Assembly (NCBI GenBank): GCA_037962975.1
Contig: CM075673.1
Location: forward strand, 162,770,667 to 162,834,666
From: Clitoria ternatea
Taxonomy: Eukaryota > Streptophyta > Magnoliopsida > Fabales > Fabaceae
Reading direction: 5' to 3'
Length of the DNA stretch: 64,000 nt
The notes beneath the pieces were generated by a model. That model was not told where the DNA came from and made no database searches. It worked only from the letters and a program-made list of their open reading frames with translations. The translations under genes were made by a program, and so were the position numbers. This document shows positions 44,187 through 55,530 of the stretch, one piece after another. Every line of letters starts with the position of its first letter. Position 1 is the stretch's first letter.

Positions 44187-46565
44187 AATTATTCATTAAT
44201 TAATATTGATTATACACCTTGTCTGAAATTGATTAAACAGAGATTAAAAGATAGCTTTTAGACCCCTCAAGTTGAGAAACCTCAACTAAAGAACCAATCA
44301 AACACTAATAAGAATCATTGAAATGTTTCTTATTTGTTATCATGTGTCATTTTTGATGTCTCTTAATTATGATATTTTATATGATTAAATTTTTCAACTT
44401 TCAATTCTTCAAAATTAGTTGCTCAACTTTTAGAAATGTGCAATTCTCAATCCTTTGTCATTTTTTTTTTCAAATTGTTATGAACAGATAATGTGAATGA
44501 TAACATGCAGATATACAATGACACATTATCAAAATTCCGAAACAATTTGACAGAAGCTAAAGAAACCAAATTTGCACACTTTTAAAAGATGATAGACTGA
44601 ATCTGCAAAATTATAAGTTGAGAAGAGACAGTCAAAATATCATATTTGGAGTACTAAAAGTTCAATTAAGTAATTCTTATGTTATAAATTACTATATCTT
44701 TGGATTTTGTTTTGGATTCAATTCTTTGGTTGATTGTGGAAATCGTTACCATTTTGGGGACACAGAACGATTTGAAGAGTGCTGATTGTAATTTGAGTTT
44801 TTCAACTTTGATAAATTTTCAGTTGGCATTATTTACCATGCTATGTTTCGAGGATACGTCTTTTCCAATACAACTTTTTTTATATATACTTTTATTTGAA
44901 TTAGAATGTGGCAAATAAATTAACCATATTATATTCAATTCTATCAGAGAGTAGTTTTGAAATTAAAACATAACATTTTTAAAAAAATTAAAAGTTGAGG
45001 CACCGATTGTCCATTAGTTTTTTTTTTACTAACTACCTTAACTTTAAATTTTAAATGGATGTATAAATAGTAAAAAAACATAAAACGAAATCACAAAAAA
45101 AGATGAAAAGATAACAAGAGAAGACGACACGTGTAAAGTGGAGATTAATTAGAAGTTAACATATGTACATGAAAAAGAAGCAATTGAATAAAAAAATATA
45201 AAATAAATGAAAAGACACCATGTGTCATTTTGGGGAAGGCTTTTCTTATGAGTATTAGTAACAAAAATAACATTAAGATAAGGCAACACATTTATTTGGG
45301 TTTATACAGAACAAAAAAGACAAAAATATTTATTTTGTAGATAGATTTTTTAACAATATATATTCTACGAATATAAGAGCATATGGTTACGTTGTATTTT
45401 TTAAGTGTGTTAAGTAGCTTAATGATGAAGCTATTTTTTTATGTCCCATGTGTTACAGGATCAAGTCTGTCATTCAATTTGTTGGACACTTTAAAATTAC
45501 TATAAAATTTAGAATTATAAAAAAAAGTGATAGAGTTATGAGGAAGTTTTGTAATAACTACTTTAAATTCAAAATGCAAATATCAAGTAAAGAAAGGTAT
45601 AAGAATATGATAATTTAATTTCCAATCTTGATACTTATTTTTCTATTATCACTTTTTTTTTAATTTTTTTCACCTATAATTTTTAAACCATGAAATGATA
45701 ATTTATTTATTTGAATTAAAAATAATAAATATAGGAAAATGTAAAGATCAAACTAAATAAATATAAAAACACCTAAATTGTAAATTTGTTAAAAATTTAA
45801 TAACCAATTTTTCTAGAAAGATGCAACATATGATCAAGTTCAAATACATTAGTTCCCCTCAACATTGATTGAAAAAATGCATAAATTATATTAAAGAAAT
45901 AATTTTCTAATTCCAAACAATTACAACCAAAACTTTGTGATGACTAATAACAATTTCAAACAAATCATTTAGTTTTCTCTCGCCACTCTTCTCTCTCTCC
46001 TTCTAAACTAAAGAAAAAAGAAAAACTGCTCTTGTTATATCAAATCTTAAAGATACAATCACCTTTATCATGAATGAATAAAACAAAAATTTACTAAAGA
46101 TATTCGTGCTTGATTTTCATTTATAACATATGTATGAAGAAAATGTAAAACACGCAACTTCACCAGTTGAAAGGATCAACTTTGAAATTTAAATTTAAAA
46201 TGGAAAATATAAATTTAGAATAAAAAACAAAAATACAGTTGAGTTTTGTAGCTCCTTTTTTTAACAACCCTTTAAATTTTTAATTCAAATCTAAAATGGA
46301 AAATATTAAATTTGAATTAAAAAAACAAAAAATGTGATAGAGTTATGTGACAATTTCTTAATAACTATTTTAAAATTTAAAATACATGGTTATACTGGAT
46401 GAGAGTGATAATGGACCACTTGATAGAGTAAGACTAAAGAAATATATGGGAAAAAAAAAGAAAAGAGTACTAGTTTAATTGTATCCTCAGATACATCATT
46501 GCATTTTGGCCAACATCAAAATTTTTCTAATATGATCATGTGGTTCTGGATCATGTCAATTAGGG
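44187..46565. other. AT-rich spacer, no gene seen
   Basis: No supported coding sequence. Two related blocks beginning (A)GTGATAGAGTTATG near 45,527 and 46,334 form an imperfect direct repeat, and many short A/T tracts occur. The 72-residue open frame at 44700-44918 has no features. Confidence 0.5.
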
Positions 46566-46569
46566 AGGT

Positions 46570-46780
46570 CTTTATCTCAAAGTTATTAGCCTATTTTTTT
46601 TATCAGCAAAAGATAAAAAATTATATTACTATAGGTACAAGGGGTACCTCAACCCATATACAAAAATAAAATCATTACAAATCAGATAAGCATAGGAAAG
46701 GTTCCCTATACCACTCCATAAAACCTCTAGAGAAACCTTTCATACAAGACACTCATCAAGGTTACATTTATAGGTGTTAG
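46570..46780 (-). pseudogene. LINE 3'-end fragment
   Basis: The minus strand ends in an A-rich tail (plus-strand TTTTTTTTATCAGCAAAAG at 46588-46606), preceded by frames reading EVLWSGIGNLSYAYLI, like the C-terminal end of plant L1 RT/RNase H proteins. It resembles 55196-55530. Truncated and dead. Confidence 0.5.
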
Positions 46781-46884
46781 GTAATCCGGCATAGTATGTT
46801 GTTGATCTTGTAGGTGTTGTCATTCTCTTTCTTACTTGTCTTCTTAGTCTGTTCTTTCAATCTTAAGAGCAAAATCTAACAGTG

Positions 46885-47845
46885 GTGAGTGAGAACAAAT
46901 ACACATTTGTTTATATAGCATCTAGAGCACTACTCTTAAAATAAGAGTAAATAAAATAAAAGATATAGATATACACTCAATCACATAATCACTTAAAATT
47001 GTTTATGGTTGGAAAAGAATTGAAAGAACAATCCAGCAGCTAATTTAATTAGGTTTTCTACTAGGTATTAGGTAGGAATATTTTGACTGTAAATCATCGG
47101 ATAGGCAGTATTTATGTTCTTTGAATTTTTGGCAATGTTTGGCACTAGGAAAGATGAGTTAAGATCCAACTGGATCCATTTTGTATTCACCATCTATAAG
47201 AATTTATGGATTGCATATTAATATATAATGAAGGCCATTACTATAAATCATTTAATTTGACCATGCATTGTATATATCTGTCATAGGTTTTGATTAGCCG
47301 TTTTTGAATTCAATGGCACAGCTCATATTCGGGTTATATAGGAGCCATGGGAAGAACGTGTTTCCCTTTCATGTATATATTTTCAAATCGTGCTGTTTAC
47401 ATGCGCATTCATATAAACATTAAAAATAAGCTATTAATTAATTACTTTGATCGCATAATCTTTGATTGATATTTAATAGAAGTCATTTATTAATATGTAC
47501 GGGAAGTGGGTAAATTTGTCTAAATTCATGAGTTTTTAAATGAGCTGAGTGTCTGTTTGAAGTAGGATAAAAAATAAGTTAATCTAAACTAAGTTTTAGA
47601 GGACTTTAACCTAATTTGTTATTTAACTTAAGTCTAACTTTTGTATTTAATAGTATTCATTATATTTTTAGCCTGTAATTGTATTAAGTCTAATTTAGAT
47701 TAAATTTAATAAAAGGCTAACAAATATATATTAAACACATCAATGATACTTCTAAATATTATTATTAAATCAAATTGGATTGTGTAGTTCAATCAATTAA
47801 ACCGTGAATTGATGAGGTAATAGTTATCGGAATCAATTCAGTACC
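46885..47845. repeat. Duplicated block, copy 2
   Basis: Homologous to 37334-38275 in the same orientation, with small indels. It ends where a MITE-like copy (about 47860-47985) intervenes before the decayed exon 1. Confidence 0.85.
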
Positions 47846-47985
47846 CGTTGACTAACCCCAAAAATAAATCCTACGATCAAACGGGGTTTTGACTGTTTTC
47901 GAACGGCGTAAAGAATCAATATCAACCCTTAAATTTCTCCATTTCCCCAACTCCGTTTCCTCAACTGGAGACCAAACGGACACTC

Positions 47986-48207
47986 AATAAAGCAGAGAAT
48001 GAGGTTGAAGAAGTGGGCTTTGCAAAGACAGCGTGGTATCCAGCGCAGTACATGCAGCAGCAGTAGTTCAAATGAAGACACAGAAATTAAAGGTAACAAT
48101 TATCAACAAGGAACAAAAGATTTAATTAGTATTATGTTACACAAAAATAAATAATAAATGATATGTTGCAACTCTATCTAAGGATGAATAGTTTAGGAAG
48201 TGTGACC
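47986..48207 (+). pseudogene. Decayed copy of exon 1 and intron 1 of MEB-like gene 1
   Basis: Matches 39836-40125, including the donor AATTAAAG|GTAACAATT. The ATG and first codons are missing, the ATGAAG of the source reads ATAAAG, an extra T in GGGCTTTGCAAAG shifts the frame, the Ser-codon AGC tract is shorter and contains a TAG, and intron 1 has lost about 80 bp. No further exons follow, so the copy is dead. It shows that a duplication covered at least the promoter, exon 1 and part of intron 1. Confidence 0.88.
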
Positions 48208-50505
48208 TCAACTTGAAATTATGAGCTATAGATAGTGAATTGCTATATGTGCATTTTTCCTATTCATTGTATTTTTTTTCCCCCTAAACTTATGTTTTGC
48301 AGGGAATTAAAATCACGTCAACTATGTATCTCTCATTTTCTTCTGTTACATTGATTAAAATGTATCACACCCCTTAATTAATTATATTAATTTTTTATTT
48401 CATTACAAGTTAAAATTTTAATCAAAATTGTTTTCTTAAATATTTTTTATGTCAGTTGTTTCAATAACTTTTTACACTATCAATGAATCAACTGAAATAA
48501 AAAAAAAGAAAGAAAAATTATTTTACACCAATTGTTTCAATAATTGGTTTTTAAAAAACTTCATCGGTTATTAAAATAAATGATATAGAAAATTAACATT
48601 TTACATCAATTATTAAAACAATTAATATAAAAAGAGGAAAATTGACCCTAAAATTTAGGAAGTTAAAATACATTATTAATATGATAAAAATATGATAAAA
48701 ATTTAATATAATTAATTGATTAAAATGGTATAGGTTAATTGGTGGAATAGAAATATGGGTGGTTAAGCGACAAGTGATTTCCAGACTTTTGTGGAAATTT
48801 CAATTAGGAGAATTAAGCTTTAATGTTACAACAAGTTTATGACTATTTATAATTACTGTGTTCTGTTTGAGATTTCATATATTCAGATTGAAATTAAAGT
48901 GTTACAATTTCATATTATCCTTTAATTAAAAAACCAGTTTTTATTTCAATCTAAAATCAAGATATCAACAAGTAAGGGAAAAAATTATTTGATGAGAATT
49001 TTCCTAAGTTTCCACAAGGTGTTTTAGTTAGGAGTGTAAGTAAAATTTTCAAGGTTCTTTAAATAAACAATTATAGAAGAGAAAGGTCTTTTAAAATAAA
49101 TAAAAAATTGTAGAAGAAATGAAAAGAAATTATAGAAGAGAGATCTTTTAAATTAAAACGACTGTAGAAGAAATGACAAGAAATTAGAAAAGTATAATTA
49201 CTTCAAAAGATAAATTCCCCTGCTCATCTACAATTAATGCACTAAACATAAATTCTAATGTAAAGGCTGAGGTTGGTTGTGCAACTCTTGCCTATTATTA
49301 TGACTCATAGCCTTAATTATTTGTAAACAGATGAGGCAGCAAAAATTATCATTTAAGGAAACATATCCATCAAGTTTTCAAAAGTTTAAATATTCAGCAA
49401 TTTTAAAACAAACAATATTATGCATATATTACTTAGCCAAGTCTGATAAAAGGAACATAAGAAAAGCCATTTATTATAAAAAGAACATAATAAAAGCTGT
49501 TCCGTATAAAAAAAAAATTGTATAATAATTAACCAAGTCTGATAAAACAAAACTATCACAAAAGGGCTGAAAACATTAAATATGTCTAAATATGGAAAGA
49601 GATGAAACAACCTCCATTGAGCCAATCAACATCATCATCCTACCCATCTCTATGAGATTGTTTCGTTAAATCTTAACAATACCCAATCCTCTAACAACAT
49701 CGGACCATAGCACCATTGAGAGCTTTGTTGCACCCTGACAACAACCCCTATGTAGGCTCAAATTATGATGGCATAACCCTGAGATATTTAAGCAATATAC
49801 TAAACCCTAAGAACAAAGCATAAGTAAACCCTAAGAGCTTTCATCAATGAAGAAGTTAAGAAAATAAAATGTTAGAGAGAAGGAGAAAGATTAACCAATG
49901 ATGACAATGCTGTCATTTCCACAACCAAAGTTATGGGAGAGAGGGGTTCTTGAGGAAGGATTAGGGTTTCGAGGTGGAATGGGAAGAGGTGAGAGCCATT
50001 TTCAGGTGGATTTAGTTAAGGAGAAACGAAATTCATTGAGGGTTTTGAAGATGGAAAGCTAAGAGGGGAATTGGGGTTTGTGGAATCAAGGAGAAATCAA
50101 ATAAAAAGAGATGAGATGGTGTAGTGTCACCACCAGGATCGTGGCGAGAAAACTTTTGTCAAGGTACTGGTCACAAAAATGAGTTTCTAAATTTAGGAAT
50201 CAAATTATAGGTGGGAAGGTATTAGCATCCCATGATACCTGTTACAAAACAGTTACATCAAATTGATCGCACGTAAATAACTCAAAATTTGACTTAACCT
50301 CTTAAAAAGGGAATTAAATGACATGAACAAGAAACAACAAATTTCAAAATAAGGTTAACAAGACGTCTCGTCCAAATTAATCTTAAATTAAACACTTTAA
50401 AAGTTAACAAGATTAATAAGACGTCTCGTCTAAATTAATCTCATCACAAAAAACTAGTTTTTTGATGAACAAAAGCAAGGTTGTAAAACATGACAAGAAG
50501 ACGTC
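48208..50505. other. Spacer; unclassified repetitive DNA at its right end
   Basis: 48.2-49.6 kb is AT-rich with no gene. 49.75-50.45 kb is GC-richer and has ACCCTAA words, a GGTGGGAAGGTATTAGCATCCC block and twin AGACGTCTCGTC(C/T)AAATTAATCT units (50,363 and 50,421). This looks like remnant transposon DNA, but I cannot name the family. Confidence 0.4.
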
Positions 50506-51035
50506 CACTACTAAAAAAAACTGTTAGCGACGGAACAATCCGGTCACTAAATCATGCTACTTCCGTCGCTAAACCTGTTAGTGACGACACTTATGACGGA
50601 CACGATGTCGTCGCTACACACAACAGCGGCGACACAAACATACCGTCGTTACGTTTTCGACGTGTTAATGTCGTCGCTAATGGGGTCCCTGTGTTGGTGA
50701 CCTACACCATCGCGATTCATGGCTACACAGCGACCAACAAGTTCCATTGCTATGATTGAGCATACAGCGACCAACACAATCCGTTGCTAGTATTGAGCAG
50801 ACAACGACCACAACATTCCGTCGCTAGTATTTAGAATACAGTGACTGGCTTCGTCCGTCGCTAGTATTTAGCACACAACGACCGAGACTATCCATTACTA
50901 GTGTTGAGCGTACGATGACTACTTCCTTCTGTTGCTCGAATTGACTAATCAACGACCACTCCTTTCCGTCGCTAATATTGAGTAACCAGTGACTAAACGT
51001 TTCTGTCGCTAACAGTTTTTTGTTTTTTTTAAATT
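50506..51035 (-). mobile_element. CACTA terminus and subterminal repeat region
   Basis: Starts CACTACTAAAAAAAAC, then TGTTAGCGACGG. It continues with a dozen or so units containing (A)CAGCGACCA and (T)CCGTCGCTA words at about 40-bp spacing, and closes with TCTGTCGCTAACAGTTTTTTG, the inverted copy of its own start. This is the classic subterminal structure that binds CACTA transposase. Confidence 0.8.
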
Positions 51036-51301
51036 TAATTTTTGTTGATTATTGTTTAATTATAATAAAGGTTTAAATTTAATATTTGTTGATTATTTTA
51101 ATTGAATGGATTGAATTGTTATTAATAATCACAATAAAGGTTTTCTTTGTTGAATTTTAAATTACAAATATCGAATATGGAATGACATAAAATAATAAAA
51201 AAAGAATGACATAAAACAAATACTGAATGAAATATGATATAAAGTATAAATCAAATATACAATGCATAGAATGTATAAATAAAGAAGCATAAAAAAGTAA
51301 T

Positions 51302-51848
51302 ATCATGGTGGTGGGGGATCTTGTGGTGGTGGTGGTGGCGGCTGGGAAGTATGGGGAGGTAGCCTCGCCATCAACTGTATCAGTAGCTCTTGCTGCATAA
51401 GCTGTCAACGAGTCTCGGTGTGCTGCTCCTCGGCCCGTCGTCGGTCCTCCTGTAGCTCCTTGTTCAGGTTTTGAATGACCTGAGCAACATCCGCCGGAAG
51501 GCCAGAGGAGGAAGAGGAAGAGGTCTTCCTATTTTTCACTAAATGCATGCCAATGTTGCCCAATCCAAAGATCTTCTTTTTCTTGTTCACGCCCCAACAG
51601 CCTCCATATACATGGCGTTGTCGTCAGAACAAGAAGGGGTGAGAGGTACCTCCCCCTCAGGTGTGGAGGCCACCAACTCTGCCTCCTTCTCAGCCCTCAT
51701 GGCAAGATAAGCCTCCTGCAAATACAAATTGATGATAAAATTCAGTAATATATAACTTGTAAGTTTAATTAAATTACCGCCATGTTTATGGATTTCTGGT
51801 TAACCCAAGCACCGCGACTTTGTTTTTCTTGGTCATTTGCATGACCTT
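51302..51848 (-). pseudogene. CACTA transposon protein, C-terminal end
   Basis: On the minus strand, an exon ending at 51779 (SRGAWVNQKSINMA|gtaatt) and one starting at 51718 (tttgcag|GAGGCTTAT, EAYLAMRAEKEAEL) flank a 60-nt intron. The second exon continues to MYMEAVG, then after a one-base shift NKKKKIFGLGNIG, a Ser tract, a Glu/Arg-rich helix (NLNKELQEDRRRAEEQ) and a poly-Pro tail. W-V...EVGG-KK...GLG is the usual end of plant Ptta/En/Spm proteins. The single frameshift breaks it. Its 5' part is missing, replaced by the gypsy frame at about 51849. Confidence 0.72.
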
Positions 51849-53600
51849 GATCCACTAGTATTCTTCTTATTGTCTTATTGGGTATCACGGCTTCGATCAC
51901 TACTACATCATCCTCTACTAGAACAGTTGGACTATAGTCGTCATCTGTAAACACAATAGGTGGGGTCTGGATCCCACCTCGAAATGGTTTGTTATTTGTC
52001 CTCATTTGCATCGACATTATCATTCTTAAATGATTTTTCTGGGTGATATTTGACACTCCTCCTCTGGTGAATCCTCTTGCGATCATATCAATTACTTCTC
52101 TCATTCCTAATCCCGGGGGTTTCAATTGTTCATCCCCGTCAATATTTTCTACCACGATTTTCCCTTTGTCTAACGTCGGTCTTTTAGAACTCCTTTCTTC
52201 CTCTTCTTCCGCCAAGGTTAACTCCTTTCTTCGTGGTATTGTTCTTGCTGGCTTTTGATAATTTCACTGCTTAAACAGGTACTGCTTCAACTTTCTCTCT
52301 CTAATTAGGGTTTCTATTGCCTCCTTTAGTTGCTGGTATTCATCAGTGTTATGACTGATTTGTTCATGAAACTCACAATACTTGTTAGGATTTCCTGTTC
52401 TTTTCATGAGTGCTGGCTTCTTGATCCTGTATACCATAAATCCCCTTATACCAACCTCCATTAAGATTTGTCTGGGCTGGACTGCTAAAGGGGTATAATG
52501 CATAAAGTTAATACTCCGTCTTTCTCTTTGCCTTATTGGTATCTCCTTATCTTGCCCTCTCTTATCATACTCCGAAACTCTCTTTTAATGCATCTAGGTG
52601 TTTTGAACAACTGTACGCCTTTGATTAGCAGTGGTTAGGTGCATCTCCTGTCCGACATACTTGGCCGCCTTCTTTATGAAATCTTCAAATGTTCGGGGTG
52701 GTCCCTTTGCTAAGGATAAGGCAAATGGGGATTGCGGTTGTAGGGCTTCCACCATTATGTGCAACTGGATTTCTTCCGTCAACCCTGATACCGATGCAGC
52801 TTCCTTGTAAAACCTTTTTAGAAACTCCCTCAAACTCTCCTCTGATCCTTGTTTAACTTGTGCCAAAGTGTGAGACGTTCTAGGAATGTCTCTCGACACT
52901 ACGAAATGCTATAGAAATACATTGGCCATATCATCCCATGAGTCAATAGATCCTGAATACAAGCCTTTAAACTATCCTAACACCTCAGCAGAGAGTGTTC
53001 TTGAGAACATCCTACACATAACATCTTCCTCAGCTCCTAAAAATAAGGATTCATTCATATAAGTATCCAAATGACTGCCAGGGTCAAATTCTCCTTTGTA
53101 TTTGCCAATGGATAGCGGTTGTAGAGTTTGCAGATGTCTGGGAATGGGAACACCCATTAATCTTCTAGTAAATGGAATCCTGAACCAATATTCTACTCCT
53201 CTGATCGGTTGAACTGTCCTCCTTTGGCTATTCCATTCTTTAGGGCAGTACGCCGATTCTTGTTCTTCATGCGTGTGAGTTTGAGACCGATCTTGCTGTT
53301 GATAGCAATCATGATGCCTTTGGTGTCCACCAACCTCCTCCCTTCCTTCGACTCTTCGTAGATCTTGGAGCTCTTAGTGTAACTGCCTGATGATCTCATC
53401 TCGTGGATCCGATTGTGTTAGCTGTACCACAACTTGCACTCTTTGCTCTGTGTCTGGAGTCTCAACTATTCCCTCACCATAGTTCGACGTTCGTGCTACA
53501 TTCTGGACATGACCTTCCAGAGTGTCACTTCTCCTAACTCGATCCATGATTTGTATCTCAATGTGATGTGGGACTTCCAAATTTACATGGTCCCACCGGG
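51849..53600 (-). pseudogene. Ty3/gypsy gag relic
   Basis: The minus strand, in broken frames, reads DRVRRSDTLEGHVQN (53.55 kb), MGVPIPRHLQTLQPLSIGKY and GEFDPGSHLDTY (53.1 kb), the gag core VKQGSEESLREFLKRFYKEA (52.85 kb), NKYCEFHEQISHNTDEYQQL (52.4 kb) and an aspartic-protease-side segment PIVFTDDDYSPTV...RRILVDQG (51.9 kb), where the usual SSAD continuation is replaced by CACTA sequence. Stops lie at several joints. It resembles the gag of Tat/Ogre-type legume elements. It is preceded by its 5' LTR at 53609-54230. Confidence 0.82.
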
Positions 53601-53608
53601 CATGCCAA

Positions 53609-54230
53609 TGTTACGACCGGTATCCGGGGTGTGAAAGATTCCCTAAACAGCCGGGGTCAATGATGTAATGACTCTCTTCCTCATGTTTTACACCTTCTCA
53701 GTGGAGTATGGTATTTTACATCTAGTTCTAGTGGATAATCGGGCTCTTCACGTTAAGGATCTGAATCCGTTCCAGAGTTTGTTGTACTGGGAACACGCCG
53801 AAGGTGTACCTACAAAAGAGGCTTCGACACTTAAGTTAGTACGGTGATTACAAGAAATTAGTGTATCACGAAGGTTTCCTAGATAAGATGTTTAGAAATC
53901 CTTTTCTAAGTAATAAATGAATGGTATTTATAGAACTTCCTGAATTGAAGGTTATGTTTAGCCCTTTTCTAACATACTGTAGCTACAGGATGTGGGGGGC
54001 GGGGGGTCTAGTTTCCCATACCTATACTGATCATCGCCCAGACATTAGATGATATGACGCAAATGTAGGACTTTCATCCATACTGCTCATATATTTAGCA
54101 TGACGATTTCTTAGTTCAGAGTCCGGTGTCTTTAATTATTTGCAATCCAGCCCATAAACAGCTTGATTCCACTTAGACGTTCAGTGTAACTTTGCCCATG
54201 GTTTGTGAATCCAGTATACACCCGAGATCA
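53609..54230 (-). mobile_element. 5' LTR of the gypsy gag relic
   Basis: On the minus strand the block starts TGATCTCGGGTG (54230) and ends CCGGTCGTAACA (53609). It is followed directly by TTGGCATGCCCGGTGGGA, where a primer site and leader of the TTGGCGCCCACCGTGGG type would stand. Length 622 bp. The outer ...GAGATCA end is like ...CAGATCA at 5171, suggesting related families. Confidence 0.65.
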
Positions 54231-55195
54231 TTATTATTATGTTCAACTTAAGACTAATTTGGATGAGATATACTGTTAGGCTTATTTTAAAATTTTCTTT
54301 TTTTTATCTTGTCCGTGTCGTTTGTTTCTTTTTTTGGAGGTTAAATTAATTTGTCGACTACTTAAAATACGTGCAATCAATTTGAGGTAACTGTTTATAA
54401 CGGACAATGTGGAGCGCTAATACCTTCTTCACATGTAACTCGACTCCTAGAATCACATTTTTTTAACTGGTATCTTAACGAAAGTTTTTTTAATATTTTA
54501 TCTTTAAATAAATATTAGTGACAACTCTATTTTTCTAAAAGGATTTCAAAATATTTCATTTTCTTTTTACGGTGGTCGACACTTTAGAAAATGTATAGCT
54601 ATATAGATTTCTCAATTTTGATTAAGCAATTTATATACACACAGTTGGCTACCGCGTAGGTCTCAGCCTCTATTATATGTGGTTAGTATTGAGTGCAAGC
54701 AATCACAAATTGTTTGGTTAAATGGTTTATTAAATGGTGAACCGTACATATAAAATAAAATAAAAAATAATAACTTATGTTTAGTTGATATTTTTTATAG
54801 TGGAAATATGGTTTGTTAAATGGCAAACCATCGATTATTATATTTTTGTATTATATTACTTTCGTCGTTTACCAAAAACAATATTATTTTCGTCAACACT
54901 TTGTAAAGATGAATAAAAAAAATAACTGGATCCATAATTTCTTAATGACCTTCTATATTTTAATCTTAATTAGGATTCGCATTTGCATTTAATCTATCGA
55001 TACCATTATAAATAATTTGCTCATTGAATGTATCTCGTGAGTTAATAGGCTTTCCATATGTAAGATTATTGTTTGTTGTGAAATCGTGACATTTAAAAAA
55101 GCATTAAAAGAAAAGAAGTGTTTGATAAGGAAAAGGAAAAATTCAAATGGTAGGAAACGAATGGTTAAGAATATCTTTTTTTATAATGGGTTAAG
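54231..55195. other. AT-rich spacer, no gene seen
   Basis: Two related segments with GTTTGGTTAAATGG and GTTTGTTAAATGG (54,713 and 54,810), about 100 bp apart, are the only internal structure noted. Confidence 0.5.
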
Positions 55196-55530
55196 AATTT
55201 TTTTATCAATAAAAATAAAATAATATTAAAAAAGATATAAGGGTACCCTCACCCATATACAAATAATAATTAATTACAAGACAGATAAGTATAACAAAGA
55301 CTCTTTATATCATTCAACATAACTTTTAAAGAAATCATTTAACCAAAATTTTAACCAAATACAAGATTTATAGTGAACCAACTTCAATATATTCTTGACA
55401 AACAAATTAGCTCTTTTAAAAATTACATCGTTCTTTATAATCTAAATAGTAAACCACGCTACAACCAAACTAATTTTACTATCGTTATCAAAACCATTAC
55501 CCAAAATTACCATCAAATTGTCCTTTCCAC
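55196..55530 (-). pseudogene. LINE 3'-end fragment
   Basis: On the minus strand, frames with several stops read LFVKNILKLVHYKSC, IWLKFWLNDFFKSYVE and YKESLLYLSVL, like the C-terminal region of plant L1 LINE RT/RNase H proteins. An A-rich tail follows at 55196-55235. Same family as 46570-46780. Confidence 0.55.

Noticed and set aside
44700..44918. 72-residue hydrophobic open frame after MEB-like gene 1
   Set aside because: No start context, no conserved motif; hydrophobicity follows from T-rich DNA.
49331..49625. Lys-rich and Phe-rich frames on opposite strands
   Set aside because: Low-complexity AT-rich DNA; repeated AAAAGAACATAA words explain the open frame.
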